The notes under the pieces were generated by a model, which saw nothing but the letters and a program-made list of their open reading frames with translations, ran no database searches and was not told where the DNA came from. From the NCBI GenBank assembly GCA_016718315.1, contig JADKDV010000005.1, positions 310,001 to 374,000 on the forward strand: DNA of 64,000 nucleotides. Reading direction: 5' to 3'. The stretch's first letter is position 1. Each line of letters opens with the position of its first letter. Position numbers and translations under genes: made by a program. This document shows, one piece after another, positions 17,293-25,775 of the stretch. This DNA is from Candidatus Obscuribacter sp. Lineage in GTDB: Bacteria > Cyanobacteriota > Vampirovibrionia > Obscuribacterales > Obscuribacteraceae.

Positions 17293-17721
17293 ATGACCAA
17301 GTTCGGCCGCAGTGCTGGCACGTCGGTTTCCACTTTTCTCGTCGTTTCGTTTGCCACCGTTATCGGTACCGCTGGTTATCGCTGTCACAGCGGCTCCAGC
17401 TTCACCGTGCAGGTCGAGACCACTTCGCTCGATACCTTCGAGTATGTGGCATCTGCCCTGTCTGGTGATGGATGGCAGGCGGACAGCCAGTCTCTCAGCT
17501 TTACTCGAGAAGTGACCGGTACCTACGATGACCTCAAGCAGGTCCTCGCCCGCGTCACCTCTGTCCTCTACGTCGGCGGCGAGATCACCGTCAACGATGA
17601 AGCCCCTCACTGGGTGCGCACTCTGGTCTCGGACACCGTGGAGGACACTCTGTCTCTCTACGGCCGTCTTTGCCAGTACATCACCGGACATGCGCCGGCG
17701 ATGCTGATGCGTACTGCCTGA
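17293..17721 (+). CDS. Small protein with a membrane or signal segment, unknown
   Basis: 142 residues. One hydrophobic segment near 14-29 (VSTFLVVSFATVIGTAGY), then a domain of alternating strands and helices: VQVETTSLDTFEYVASAL, LSFTREVTGTYDDLKQVLAR and GGEITVNDEAPHWVRTLVSD, perhaps a ferredoxin-like fold. No family is recognised. The ATG has TGGAG eight bases upstream. C-ending codons dominate. It is followed by the MFS gene after about 98 bases. Confidence 0.65.
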   Translation: MTKFGRSAGTSVSTFLVVSFATVIGTAGYRCHSGSSFTVQVETTSLDTFEYVASALSGDGWQADSQSLSFTREVTGTYDDLKQVLARVTSVLYVGGEITVNDEAPHWVRTLVSDTVEDTLSLYGRLCQYITGHAPAMLMRTA

Positions 17722-17819
17722 GGGCGGCTGACAGCAATCCAGCTGTTAGTGGGAGAGCGAGGAGCTGGTCAGTGACCGGCTCCTCTGCTCATGGCTAATG
17801 GTACTAACAAGGAGACGTG

Positions 17820-19161
17820 ATGTCTCAGACTCCCCCAGACCCTTCCCAGAGTGGCCCCCAGGTCGCTCTGCCCGGTGCAAAGGCTGCTATGGCACTTTTG
17901 CTCGGGATCAACTTGTTTAACTACATCGACCGCCAGGTCCTCTCCGCGGTGGTGCCGCAAATCAAGGAGAGTCTGCTCGCTTATCAGGACCACGCTTCGC
18001 CTGTGGTGGCATTTTTGCTCAAGGTGCTCGGCACCATGTTGGGCGGCAATGCCGAAAACACCATGGTCAGCTTGCTTTCGATGGCGTTTTTGGTGAGCTA
18101 TATCATCGCCGCACCGCTGCTCAGCTCTCTGCCCGTCAAGCGCTGGTGGATCATCTGCGGCGGCGTCATCATCTGGTCTCTGGCCAGTGGTGGCTCAGGA
18201 ATGGCAACCGGCTTTGGCATCTTGCTTTTGACCCGCTGTCTGGTGGGCATTGGTGAAGCTGCCTATGGTCCGGTGGCACCGTCGATTCTGGCCGATTACT
18301 TCCCTGTTGCTTCGCGCGGCAAGGCTCTCTCCTGGTTTTACCTGGCGATTCCGGTGGGCAGTGCTCTCGGTTTTGTCCTGGGCGGACTGGTGGGCAGCAC
18401 GCTTGGCTGGCAGTGGGCGTTCTATGTGGTGGTGCCGCCAGGCATCATTCTGGGCCTGCTATGTCTTTTGATGAAAGACCCACGGGTCCCACCGAAGCAG
18501 AGCCTGGCTCGCGAGCAGTCGCGCATGACACAGTACCGCGGCTTTCTCAAGAACCGCTCGTTTGTGCTCAATACTCTGGCCATGACGCTGATGACTTTTG
18601 CCATCGGCGGTATGGCTTTCTGGATGCCCACCTACATCCATGAGTATCGCAATGCGGGCAGTCTGGCCAGCGTCAACATCATCTTCGGCGCCATTCTGGT
18701 GCTCTCCGGTCTGACTGCCACACTTCTGGGTGGTTATCTGGGCCGACAAGCTCGCGCCGCGGTTCAGGGGCTCTTACTTCCTTGTCTCCGGCTGGGCGAT
18801 GGTGCTGGCCTTTCCTGCCTGCCTGGGCATCGTCTACGTGCCCTTCCCCACTGCCTGGATCCTCGTGTTCCTGGCATGCTTCTGCCTGTTCTTCAACACA
18901 GGTCCAAGCAACACAGCACTGGCCAATGTGATCGCGCCTTCGTTGCGTCCCAGTGCCTTTGCCCTCAACATCCTGATCATCCACCTCTTTGGCGATGTGC
19001 TCTCGCCGCTCGTCATCGGCGTCATCACTGATGCCACGGGCAGCATGAGCAAAGCCTTCATGGTCGTGTCGGTGCTCGTCCTTTTGGGCGGCGTCGTCTG
19101 GCTCTGGGCTTCGCGCCATCTCGATCAGGACACAAACAAGGCGTCCAAGCTGGAACAGTAG
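17820..19161 (+). pseudogene. MFS transporter (spinster-like), reading frame broken by a one-base insertion
   Basis: A major facilitator of about 447 residues when repaired. The first frame gives NLFNYIDRQVLSAVVPQIKE, typical of the spinster-like group, and runs to TATLLGGYLG. The frame then breaks: GGCCGAC at 18741-18747 has one C too many. Removing it gives YLGDKLAPRFRGSY and continues in the second frame to the stop at 19161, with helices and the C-terminal RHLDQDTNKASKLEQ. Left as is, the first frame ends at 19031. The ATG at 17820 has AAGGAGAC upstream. The otherwise intact sequence suggests an assembly error or a very recent mutation. Substrate unknown; relatives export lipids, lysophospholipids or sugar acids. 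Confidence 0.85.
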
Positions 19162-19186
19162 CGAGTACCTCGTACTGAGTCGGCGG

Positions 19187-19215
19187 CACCTGGAGGGATT
19201 TACTCCCTTCAGGTG
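19187..19215 (+). terminator. Hairpin after the MFS gene
   Basis: CACCTGGAGGGA and TCCCTTCAGGTG pair with one mismatch around TTTAC. No T tract follows, so it may protect the 3' end or act with a factor rather than terminate alone. Confidence 0.45.
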
Positions 19216-19273
19216 CGACGTTTGATGCGCATAAGTCCGCGCGACTCTCTTTAACTTTATCTACGAGGTAATC

Positions 19274-19837
19274 ATGCAAAAAACCAAGCAACACAGAGCG
19301 CAGATTCAACTGCGTGACATCAACTGGGAGCAGGACTTTCACAGCCTGCTTCAAATCGAACAACAGAGCTTTGCTCGTCCCTGGAGCGCCCAGCAATTTG
19401 CCCGCTTTGCCAACAGTCATGACTCGCGTGGTCTGATTGCTGTGCAAAATGGCACGGTTGTCGGCTACTTGCTCTACGAGACCAGCATGGCTCTCAACCA
19501 CATCGCGCACATTGCCGTTGCTCCTGGACATCGCAGTCAGGGCATCGGCAGCACGATGATCTTTGCTCTCAAGGACGCCAATCCCTGCCACGCTCTTTCG
19601 CTCAATGTGCGTCGGAGCAACGTGCAAGCCCAGCGGCTCTACGAGAGTCTCAATTTTGCTCACGTGCGTACCAACTCGCAACATTACGCCGACGGCGAAG
19701 ATGCCTTTGTCATGCAATGCGAAGCCGTGCAAGTCCGGGTCGTGCCGCTTCCAAGCGACATCGCACCCTGGACTTTCACCGACAGCTGGCTCAAATCCAG
19801 TACGCATCTTTGTCCGGTGTTCACCCCCGTCACCTAG
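19274..19837 (+). CDS. RimI-like GNAT N-acetyltransferase
   Basis: 187 residues. The GNAT acetyl-CoA loop is visible in IAHIAVAPGHRSQGIGSTMI (R/Q-x-x-G-x-G), followed by LSLNVRRSNVQAQRLYESLNF, typical of RimI-type ribosomal protein N-alpha-acetyltransferases. After about residue 145 there is a 40-residue tail not needed for RimI. Its first 20 residues are polar. The ATG follows ACGAGGTAATC. Cytoplasmic. Not next to tsaB/tsaD as rimI often is, so the assignment to S18 acetylation is unsure; any GNAT of this group is possible. Confidence 0.8.
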   Translation: MQKTKQHRAQIQLRDINWEQDFHSLLQIEQQSFARPWSAQQFARFANSHDSRGLIAVQNGTVVGYLLYETSMALNHIAHIAVAPGHRSQGIGSTMIFALKDANPCHALSLNVRRSNVQAQRLYESLNFAHVRTNSQHYADGEDAFVMQCEAVQVRVVPLPSDIAPWTFTDSWLKSSTHLCPVFTPVT

Positions 19838-19888
19838 CCGGTGTCGTTCATAGTCATCGGCAGCTATCGTCTTTGCTTAACAGTGACG

Positions 19889-19920
19889 GTAGGAAAGCCC
19901 AGTCAAAAAGGCTTTCCTAC
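19889..19920 (+). terminator. Hairpin after the GNAT gene
   Basis: A perfect 11-bp stem GTAGGAAAGCC/GGCTTTCCTAC with a ten-base loop. No T run follows. Confidence 0.55.
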
Positions 19921-20175
19921 CGGGCTCTGTTAGCTCGATGTGTCAAAATGGTTGGCGGTCTACTGGACTGCTGACCAATTTTGATTATTTTTGCACCGTA
20001 TCTATTCATGCATATAGTTGAATTATGGTCATTTTGTCCTGGTCATAAACTGTGAATATCGGCGTAAGTGCTTGAGTTAATAGGCATAAAGTCATTCAAG
20101 ATTGTGGCACTTCCCTATGTGTTTACCGTCTGCTCACTGTGGGGAAATAAAAGTAAGAAGACCAAGAAGGCGATT
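19921..20175 (+). other. Intergenic region before the TPR protein
   Basis: No gene. AT-rich with TTTTGATTATTTTTGCACC and a GTCCTGGTC copy near 20037. The open frame at 20068 in phase with the next gene has no ribosome site and is taken as leader. Confidence 0.35.
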
Positions 20176-21639
20176 ATGATGGCAAGCGATCTGTTTAAAT
20201 GCTCGAAATCCAGCAAGCTGGAGTGTTTTACTATAAGTCAAAGGCAGTCTGCCAGGGTCAAATCACTGGCACTTTCCCTGCTTTTAGCGCCAGGTTTGAT
20301 GGTTTTGCCTTTGACGCCGGCATGTCTGTCTTCTCAGGCTGTTGCCGCTACTGCTGATAGTTCAGGCTCTAGCGCTGCCAATGATATGGCAGCAAGCTAC
20401 AAGCGACTCGATGACTTTGAAGAAGTAATTTATGGCGAGCCGCGCAAATATTTGACTATGGATGCCAGACTCAAAGAGCTTGAGGTTAAACTTTTTGGCA
20501 AAGGCCAGAGTGGCACTCCTGATACCAGATTGACTGCTATTGCCCGGGCAATTTCGTATGGCGCGGCTCAGGCGCCGGGGTCAGTCAATGATCTGACACC
20601 CACTCTCGATACAGTAAGCTCAGCCACTAAAACCAAAAGAGACAACAGTCTGCCCGACTATGAGGTGGACAGCAGTGGTGCTCTGGAAGACGCCATGCAG
20701 CTTTATAGCGATGGCAAAATCGCCGAGGCAGAAGCGGCCTTCCACGGTATTATCGCCCGTGATCCCAAAAGTGCTGATGCTTATTACAATCTGGCGGTAA
20801 TTCAGGAGAGTCGCGGCGACACTGCCGGAGCCCTCAGTAATTATCGCCAGGCTTATAAACTAAAACCAACTGAGGCTGATTACGCCGGTGCAGTTCAGGC
20901 TATTGAGGCCAAACTCGGTCCAGTGTATGGCACTACAGCTGTCGCGTCTGCTAGTGCCAAACCGACGTCGAGTGCTTCTTCCTCTCCCCCTGCTAGCCCT
21001 GCCAGCACTCCGACTGTTAGCTCGGTGGACGGGGCTGGTAAAAATGTCAGTGCCGCTGATAAAAAACTTGTCAGTCAGGCAGCTGTCAATTTTAAGGCAA
21101 AACAATATGATCAGGCTATCGACAAACTCAAAATGGTGGCTAATCATAATCCCCGAGATGCAGACGTACAGTACGCTATAGCTCAGGCTTACAAAGCCAA
21201 GGGTGACATGGTAGGAGCACAGTCGTACATGGTCAGGGCAGCCGACCTGGCACCCTCCAATACAAGTTATCAACGTGCTCTGGCTGATATGCGTGGTACT
21301 GCTGCTAGTGGCAGTGTAGCTCCCGTTGTGGGGGCGGCTCCGTCCACTCCTGCCTCTGGTAACATCCAGCCTTTTGCCAATTCGCAGGCTCCGGGGGCGG
21401 CTAAGCCTGGTGAGATTTTTTCTGGTAGGGCGACAGCAAACGCTCCTTCGGACAAAAATAAGCGCATCAAGCGTGCCATCACCTACGGTATCGCTGGCGC
21501 TGCTACTTCGGTGCTCGCTAGTACGCTTTTGACCTCAAAAAACGCTCGGGGAGGCAAGTATAATATTAGCCGCATGCGCAATGCCGCTGTCACGGGGGCG
21601 GCTCTGGGCGGTCTGATGGGCTATATGTTAGGTAAGTAA
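20176..21639 (+). CDS. Secreted TPR protein with an Obscuribacter-type 'YGEP' module
   Basis: About 487 residues. A signal or membrane segment (SLALSLLLAPGLMVLPLTPA) is followed at about residue 75 by the module DFEEVIYGEPRKYLTMDARL and KELEVKLFGKGQSG. Two TPR groups follow, LYSDGKIAEAEAAFHGII to AVIQESRGDTAGALSNYRQA and, after a Ser/Pro linker, VNFKAKQYDQAIDKLKMVAN to YAIAQAYKAKGDMVGAQ. The C-terminus has Gly-zipper helices (GIAGAATSVLAST and AAVTGAALGGLMGYMLG) that may insert in a membrane. ATG at 20176 has AGAAGG upstream. Likely a periplasmic scaffold. Confidence 0.8.
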   Translation: MMASDLFKCSKSSKLECFTISQRQSARVKSLALSLLLAPGLMVLPLTPACLSSQAVAATADSSGSSAANDMAASYKRLDDFEEVIYGEPRKYLTMDARLKELEVKLFGKGQSGTPDTRLTAIARAISYGAAQAPGSVNDLTPTLDTVSSATKTKRDNSLPDYEVDSSGALEDAMQLYSDGKIAEAEAAFHGIIARDPKSADAYYNLAVIQESRGDTAGALSNYRQAYKLKPTEADYAGAVQAIEAKLGPVYGTTAVASASAKPTSSASSSPPASPASTPTVSSVDGAGKNVSAADKKLVSQAAVNFKAKQYDQAIDKLKMVANHNPRDADVQYAIAQAYKAKGDMVGAQSYMVRAADLAPSNTSYQRALADMRGTAASGSVAPVVGAAPSTPASGNIQPFANSQAPGAAKPGEIFSGRATANAPSDKNKRIKRAITYGIAGAATSVLASTLLTSKNARGGKYNISRMRNAAVTGAALGGLMGYMLGK

Positions 21640-21672
21640 GTACTTGTATCTGTCCCTACAAAAGGAAAAAGG

Positions 21673-22206
21673 ATGAACGAAACCATTACCACAGCCAAGG
21701 TTGGAGAAGCTGATGTGGAGCGGCTTGTTGATATTGTGCAGCTGGCTTATCGCGGCGGACTGGCAAAAGTCGGTTGGAAAAATGAACATGATTTAGTCAC
21801 TGGACCGCGCATAGATCAAAACAAAATGCGAGCCTTGCTGGCTAATAACGAGGCAGCGGTAATAAAAGTGATGACGGGAGGTGATGGTCAACTGGCTGGC
21901 TGTGTCCTTGCCGAAAAGCACGGAGACAGTGTGCACATTGGTATGCTGGCTGTGCACCCGGATTTTCAGAATATGAAGCTGGGCAAAGTACTGGTCGAGG
22001 CCGCTGAGCAATATGGCCGCCAACACTTTGGTGCTAAAACTGGCAAGATGTTTGTGCTATCGCAGCGTGCTGAATTGCTCGAATGGTACAGGCGACTTGG
22101 CTATCAAAAAACTGGTGCTACTGTGCCTTTTCCTGCGGAAGAAGCGGGCTCAAGACCGGTGCAAGAGGATACTATACTTTTAGAAATCGCCAGACCGCTT
22201 CAGTGA
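21673..22206 (+). CDS. GNAT family acetyltransferase
   Basis: 177 residues. The acetyl-CoA site reads VHIGMLAVHPDFQNMKLGKVL, where the usual R/Q-x-x-G-x-G/A is Q-N-M-K-L-G-K, followed by LVEAAEQYGRQHFGA and LSQRAELLEWYRRLGYQKTG. This is the general arrangement of small-molecule or protein N-acetyltransferases; the substrate is unknown. A strong AAAGGAAAAAGG precedes the ATG. It follows the TPR gene by 33 bases and may be cotranscribed. Confidence 0.82.
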   Translation: MNETITTAKVGEADVERLVDIVQLAYRGGLAKVGWKNEHDLVTGPRIDQNKMRALLANNEAAVIKVMTGGDGQLAGCVLAEKHGDSVHIGMLAVHPDFQNMKLGKVLVEAAEQYGRQHFGAKTGKMFVLSQRAELLEWYRRLGYQKTGATVPFPAEEAGSRPVQEDTILLEIARPLQ

Positions 22207-22320
22207 TGATTGTTTTGATGCCAGGTGTTATTGATATTTGAATTCTTCCGTTTTTGCCGGTGAAGCAATACACTTTGCTTTTAGAAATAAATACTATAGC
22301 AAATAGGAGATAGTGGCAAA

Positions 22321-22378
22321 AAACAAAAAAGAAGTGGGAAAGAGAGTGCACAAAGTGCACTTGTTCTCTCTTCCCCAC
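22321..22378 (-). terminator. Strong terminator of the S53 peptidase gene
   Basis: On the minus strand a stem of about 18 bp (GTGGGGAAGAGAGAAC... with GTGCAC/GTGCAC at its tip) runs into TTCTTTTTTGTTT. One of the strongest terminators in the window. Confidence 0.88.
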
Positions 22379-22406
22379 TCCATAAAGATCCTGCGTTAGT
22401 GCTGGT

Positions 22407-24137
22407 TTACTTGGTTTTCTTAGGCGTAGTGCGGGTCATGTACTTGACCAGCTCTTCGCCATCAGGAGCACCCCAGCCGGTGGCATTGTCCCAGCCCGCT
22501 TTGGCTTTGTAGCCAGGACCGCGACCGGCACCGTTCTGTCCTTTGACCACATCAAAGAAGACTTTGTTGTAGTCGGGCGAACGTCCGATGCGGTAGAAGT
22601 GCGGGTTGGCTGGACCAAGGCGGCGACCAGTGGCAATCACGTTCATGCCCCAGAGTGCAGCCATGGTGGGAGCGCTGGCGCTGGTGCCGCCAATTTTCAT
22701 CAGGCCACCCTTGTAGGTGACCAGATAGCCTGTGTAGGGATCGGCCGCCATGGAGACATCGGCAGACTGCCGCTTGTCCCCATCGGGGATGCCGCGTCCG
22801 CTCTGCCAGGTGGGACGGTCGAAGTGGTTGGAGATACCACCACCCGAGCCTTCCCATGCTGATTCGCTGACACGTGCACCCTTGTCGATGACAAAGGTCG
22901 TGCCACCGACAGCGGTGACATAGGGGCTGGACGACGGGAAGTCGACTTCCCAGCGCAGCTTCTTTTGCTTGCAGTCGTAAACACCGTCATCGCCAGAAGA
23001 GGCAAAGAGTGCAATACCCTGCGAAGCAGCCTGCTTGAAGATCATGTTTTCGGTCTTGATCATCAGCCAGCCGGTGCCACGCTCGCACAGACCCCAGCTA
23101 ACGCTCATCACGTCGGCTTTGTTGTCGGTCACCATCTGGTTGAAGGCCAGAGCGAAGTTGACAAACCGGGCATCGCTAGCGATGTACATGTGGATGTCAG
23201 CCGCAGGCAACTGGGCGCCCATCAGCTCAAGATCCATGGTTGTTTCTTCGTTGATGGCTTTGGTCGTGCCGTTGATGGGCACGTCGATGACCTTGCCAGT
23301 GCGATTGACATTGGTGCGCTGCCAGTAAGACTCGACATCTTTGGGGTCGTAACCTTCGGCAGTGACAATGGCCATGGTCACACCAGAGCCATTCAACCTG
23401 CGCGTGCTGTTTTTGTTGTTGCTGTTGGGCAGGTTGTAACCTTCTGCCACATCCTTCGGCGTCAGAGCACTCTGACGCGGATGAGCAGGCGGTCCCATGG
23501 GGCGTGCGATGCGGCTCTGGAAGCTATCCAGAGTGTTGAGACCAATCACCGAAACGACGATGTTCTTGAGGTGAGCCGGGACGGATGGGTCGCGGTCATT
23601 GCTCAGATAAGTCGTCGAGACCGGCGTGGAAGCAGTGCCAGCCAGATACTGATACTCGTTTATCTGCACATGAAAGGCGCGTTCCAGCTGGGCAACATTG
23701 CCTTCAGCATGGATAAGCAGCCGATTGGCTGGGATAAGCTTGACCTTGATGCCATTGAGAGCGAGGTATTTGACCACGCTGTCGACATCGCTCTGGGTCG
23801 GCGAATAGCGTGCGACGAATTCGTCGACGCTGAGGTAGTTGAGATAGTCAGATGACTGCGGGTCACTCTGACGCTCCAGAAGTGCGTCGAGGTCGGCTGT
23901 GTTGCGTCCGGCCAGACCGATGACGATTTCCATGTTGGCTTCAGCGTCGGCATGCTTGACCAATGTCGACTCGCTCACCGTATCTGGTGTGCTGCCAGTC
24001 AACGTGACGTCAGCCGTGCTGCCGAAGAAGCTGAAGAAGCTGAAGAAGTTCGGTCCATTGGAGAACCATACACTGAGAGAAATAAGGGCGATGGCGACGA
24101 TAAAACTCGCCAGGGTCTTGGGTTTGGTTATTTTCAT
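22407..24137 (-). CDS. S53 family serine-carboxyl peptidase (sedolisin/kumamolisin type)
   Basis: 576 residues. An N-terminal hydrophobic segment (SFIVAIALISLSVWFS) is followed by a pro-kumamolisin activation domain (about 60-210, with LNYLSVDEFVARYSPTQSDV and AERAFHVQINEYQYL-like pattern). In the peptidase domain the catalytic residues can be placed: Glu298 and Asp302 in NEETTMDLELMG and Ser486 in GGTSASAPTMAALWG; SWGLCERGTG and the Ca-binding C-terminus (GWDNATGWGAPDG) fit. S53 enzymes are secreted proteases most active at acid pH. The ATG has TGAGGAAAC upstream. A curious FFSFFSFFG run comes from a CTT-type repeat at 24023-24050. Likely processed and exported, acting outside the cell. Confidence 0.93.
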   Translation of the reverse strand: MKITKPKTLASFIVAIALISLSVWFSNGPNFFSFFSFFGSTADVTLTGSTPDTVSESTLVKHADAEANMEIVIGLAGRNTADLDALLERQSDPQSSDYLNYLSVDEFVARYSPTQSDVDSVVKYLALNGIKVKLIPANRLLIHAEGNVAQLERAFHVQINEYQYLAGTASTPVSTTYLSNDRDPSVPAHLKNIVVSVIGLNTLDSFQSRIARPMGPPAHPRQSALTPKDVAEGYNLPNSNNKNSTRRLNGSGVTMAIVTAEGYDPKDVESYWQRTNVNRTGKVIDVPINGTTKAINEETTMDLELMGAQLPAADIHMYIASDARFVNFALAFNQMVTDNKADVMSVSWGLCERGTGWLMIKTENMIFKQAASQGIALFASSGDDGVYDCKQKKLRWEVDFPSSSPYVTAVGGTTFVIDKGARVSESAWEGSGGGISNHFDRPTWQSGRGIPDGDKRQSADVSMAADPYTGYLVTYKGGLMKIGGTSASAPTMAALWGMNVIATGRRLGPANPHFYRIGRSPDYNKVFFDVVKGQNGAGRGPGYKAKAGWDNATGWGAPDGEELVKYMTRTTPKKTK

Positions 24138-24204
24138 TGTTTCCTCACGAGATCGGCCGCGGTGTGCACCTCAGCGCACAAAGCTCGCGACCGACCAAAG
24201 CAAA

Positions 24205-24224
24205 GGAGCGCTCGTTAGCGCTCC
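24205..24224 (-). terminator. Hairpin after the HtpX-like gene
   Basis: A perfect GGAGCGCT/AGCGCTCC stem with loop of four, then TTTGCTTT on the minus strand. It ends the HtpX-like transcript, so the S53 gene has its own promoter. Confidence 0.7.
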
Positions 24225-24285
24225 AGGTAGTCGTAGAAGCGTTTTTCAATTGGCTTGATGTACGCTGGTTGGTGGGCTGCCTAAC

Positions 24286-25344
24286 TCACTGAGGCAGGTT
24301 GCAAGAGCCGCCGTTCATCTTCTCGAGCTGACCGACACGGTCAGGCACGGTGGGATGGGTGAGCTGCAGCTCCTTCCAGAAGCGCACGATGCGCTGCCAG
24401 AGATTGGTCGGTGTTGCCGCCGGTTTGACCGCATCGAAGAGCGGATCAATTGTCATGATTGGACGCAGCGCGCGGTAAAGCTCTGCTTCGCGACCCTTGG
24501 GACGATTCTTTTCCACATAGGACACGAGCTTGAGCAGTGCCGATGCCAGGTCGCAGGGCTTGCCAGTCATGAGCGAACCGGTGGCATCAGCCCCCGACTC
24601 ACGAGAACGCATGACAAACATCTGGACGATTTTGGTCATCTGTCCCGTCACCTGGAAGATCAGGAACATCACAACCCACTCCAGCACGCCGCCGAAAAAG
24701 CCACGCGGTTTGCTGCGCAGATTGTCGGCCAGTCCGAAGTTTTTGTTGAAGATGCGGATGCCAGAGAGGAGCACACGCACGCCTGCGTCGGTGATCATGA
24801 AGAAAATCATGGAGAGCACCGAGAGCATGCTGTTGATGGCGACATCGTAGTTTTTGACGTGGCCAAGCTCGTGGGCAAAAACTGCCTCGATTTCAGCGTC
24901 GGTCATGCCCGTCAAAAACAGTCCCTTGGTCGCTGCCACCACTGCTTTGCGGTGGATTGGACCGGTGGCAAAAGCGTTGGGCAGAGGATTGTCAGAGACG
25001 TAGACGGGCGGTTTGTATTTGAGACCGCTTTTGGCATAAACACGGTCGACGATGTCGATCAGGCGCTTGTGCTCAGGGTCATTGGGGTCGGCCGGAGTGG
25101 ACTTGGTCATAGCCAGTGCCACTTTGGCACTAAACCACCAGCTCACTACCGGTATCAAAAACCAGAGCAGGCCGAAGCCGATCTGAAAGCGATAAGTGTA
25201 GCCGAAACCAGCGAAAGCAGCCCATACGAGCCCACCCATCGCCAGATAGCCGAGAATGGTTTTGCCCCAGGTTTCAAGCATGCGCCGTCTGATCTGGGGG
25301 AATTTTGGGTCATCAGGACCGATGACCCGATACTTTTTGGACAT
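24286..25344 (-). CDS. HtpX-like M48 family membrane metalloprotease
   Basis: 352 residues. Two hydrophobic helices (about 27-45 and 50-72) precede the protease domain. The zinc site is H158-E-L-G-H162 in AVFAHELGHVKNYDVAI, and the third ligand is the Glu in RSRESGADATGS. Two further hydrophobic helices follow the active site, as in HtpX. M48 proteases of this type degrade damaged inner-membrane proteins with their active site in the cytoplasm. The ATG at 25344 has TTTTGGAGG six bases upstream; longer open frames are leader. Length is somewhat above E. coli HtpX (293). Upstream sits the two-block element shared with the gene at 10513. Confidence 0.9.
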   Translation of the reverse strand: MSKKYRVIGPDDPKFPQIRRRMLETWGKTILGYLAMGGLVWAAFAGFGYTYRFQIGFGLLWFLIPVVSWWFSAKVALAMTKSTPADPNDPEHKRLIDIVDRVYAKSGLKYKPPVYVSDNPLPNAFATGPIHRKAVVAATKGLFLTGMTDAEIEAVFAHELGHVKNYDVAINSMLSVLSMIFFMITDAGVRVLLSGIRIFNKNFGLADNLRSKPRGFFGGVLEWVVMFLIFQVTGQMTKIVQMFVMRSRESGADATGSLMTGKPCDLASALLKLVSYVEKNRPKGREAELYRALRPIMTIDPLFDAVKPAATPTNLWQRIVRFWKELQLTHPTVPDRVGQLEKMNGGSCNLPQ

Positions 25345-25390
25345 ATAGCCTCCAAAATTTGTTGGGTCTTCAATGCAACGCAAAGCCGCA

Positions 25391-25445
25391 CACCATGTGC
25401 GACCTACCGTCAGAACATTCCAGTCAACTTTGACCCAGGACACAA
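25391..25445 (-). promoter_or_regulatory. Two-block upstream element of the HtpX-like gene
   Basis: TTGTGTCCTGG (25445-25435) and GTCGCACATGGTG (25403-25391) on the minus strand, 31 bases apart, the second 46 bases before the start. Both blocks match 10561-10614 exactly. A weaker relative of the second block (CGCACA...GCGACC on the plus strand at 24175-24192) lies upstream of the S53 gene. Confidence 0.5.
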
Positions 25446-25775
25446 AGCGACGCTCAACCTGCGGGTCATAAGACCTTGGGGATAAAGAGCAAAATGCGCT
25501 GGGGGAAAGGTGTTGGAGCTGTTGTTACAAGAAAAATTGGGGAGGGTTTGAAGACCTGTAAAAACTAACTGGTTAATGAACTAATAAGCAACAGAAATAG
25601 TTTTTGATTCATAGGCATAAGGCTTAAGACAGCTTTATTTACTGCCCGGAAATTTACAGGATAGCCCGCAATTACTCCATGATTTGCTCTTGCCTGCCAG
25701 CATGCGGCACCAGTCCTGTCGCTTGAAAACCGGATGTCATGCGGAAAGGGCGCAATCCGTAGCCTATAGCGCAGC
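25446..25775 (+). other. Divergent intergenic region
   Basis: No gene. It separates the HtpX-like gene from the prolyl oligopeptidase and should hold the latter's promoter, probably in the AT-rich part 25550-25640. No clear ribosome site precedes the oligopeptidase start. Confidence 0.4.

Noticed and set aside
22965..23855. Plus-strand open frame opposite the S53 peptidase
   Set aside because: Antisense shadow; the S53 catalytic residues and signal segment fix the real strand.
24355..25485. Long plus-strand open frame of 376 codons across the HtpX-like gene
   Set aside because: It is the antisense shadow of a gene with a clear HELGH site and ribosome site; its product is His- and Arg-rich with no plausible fold.
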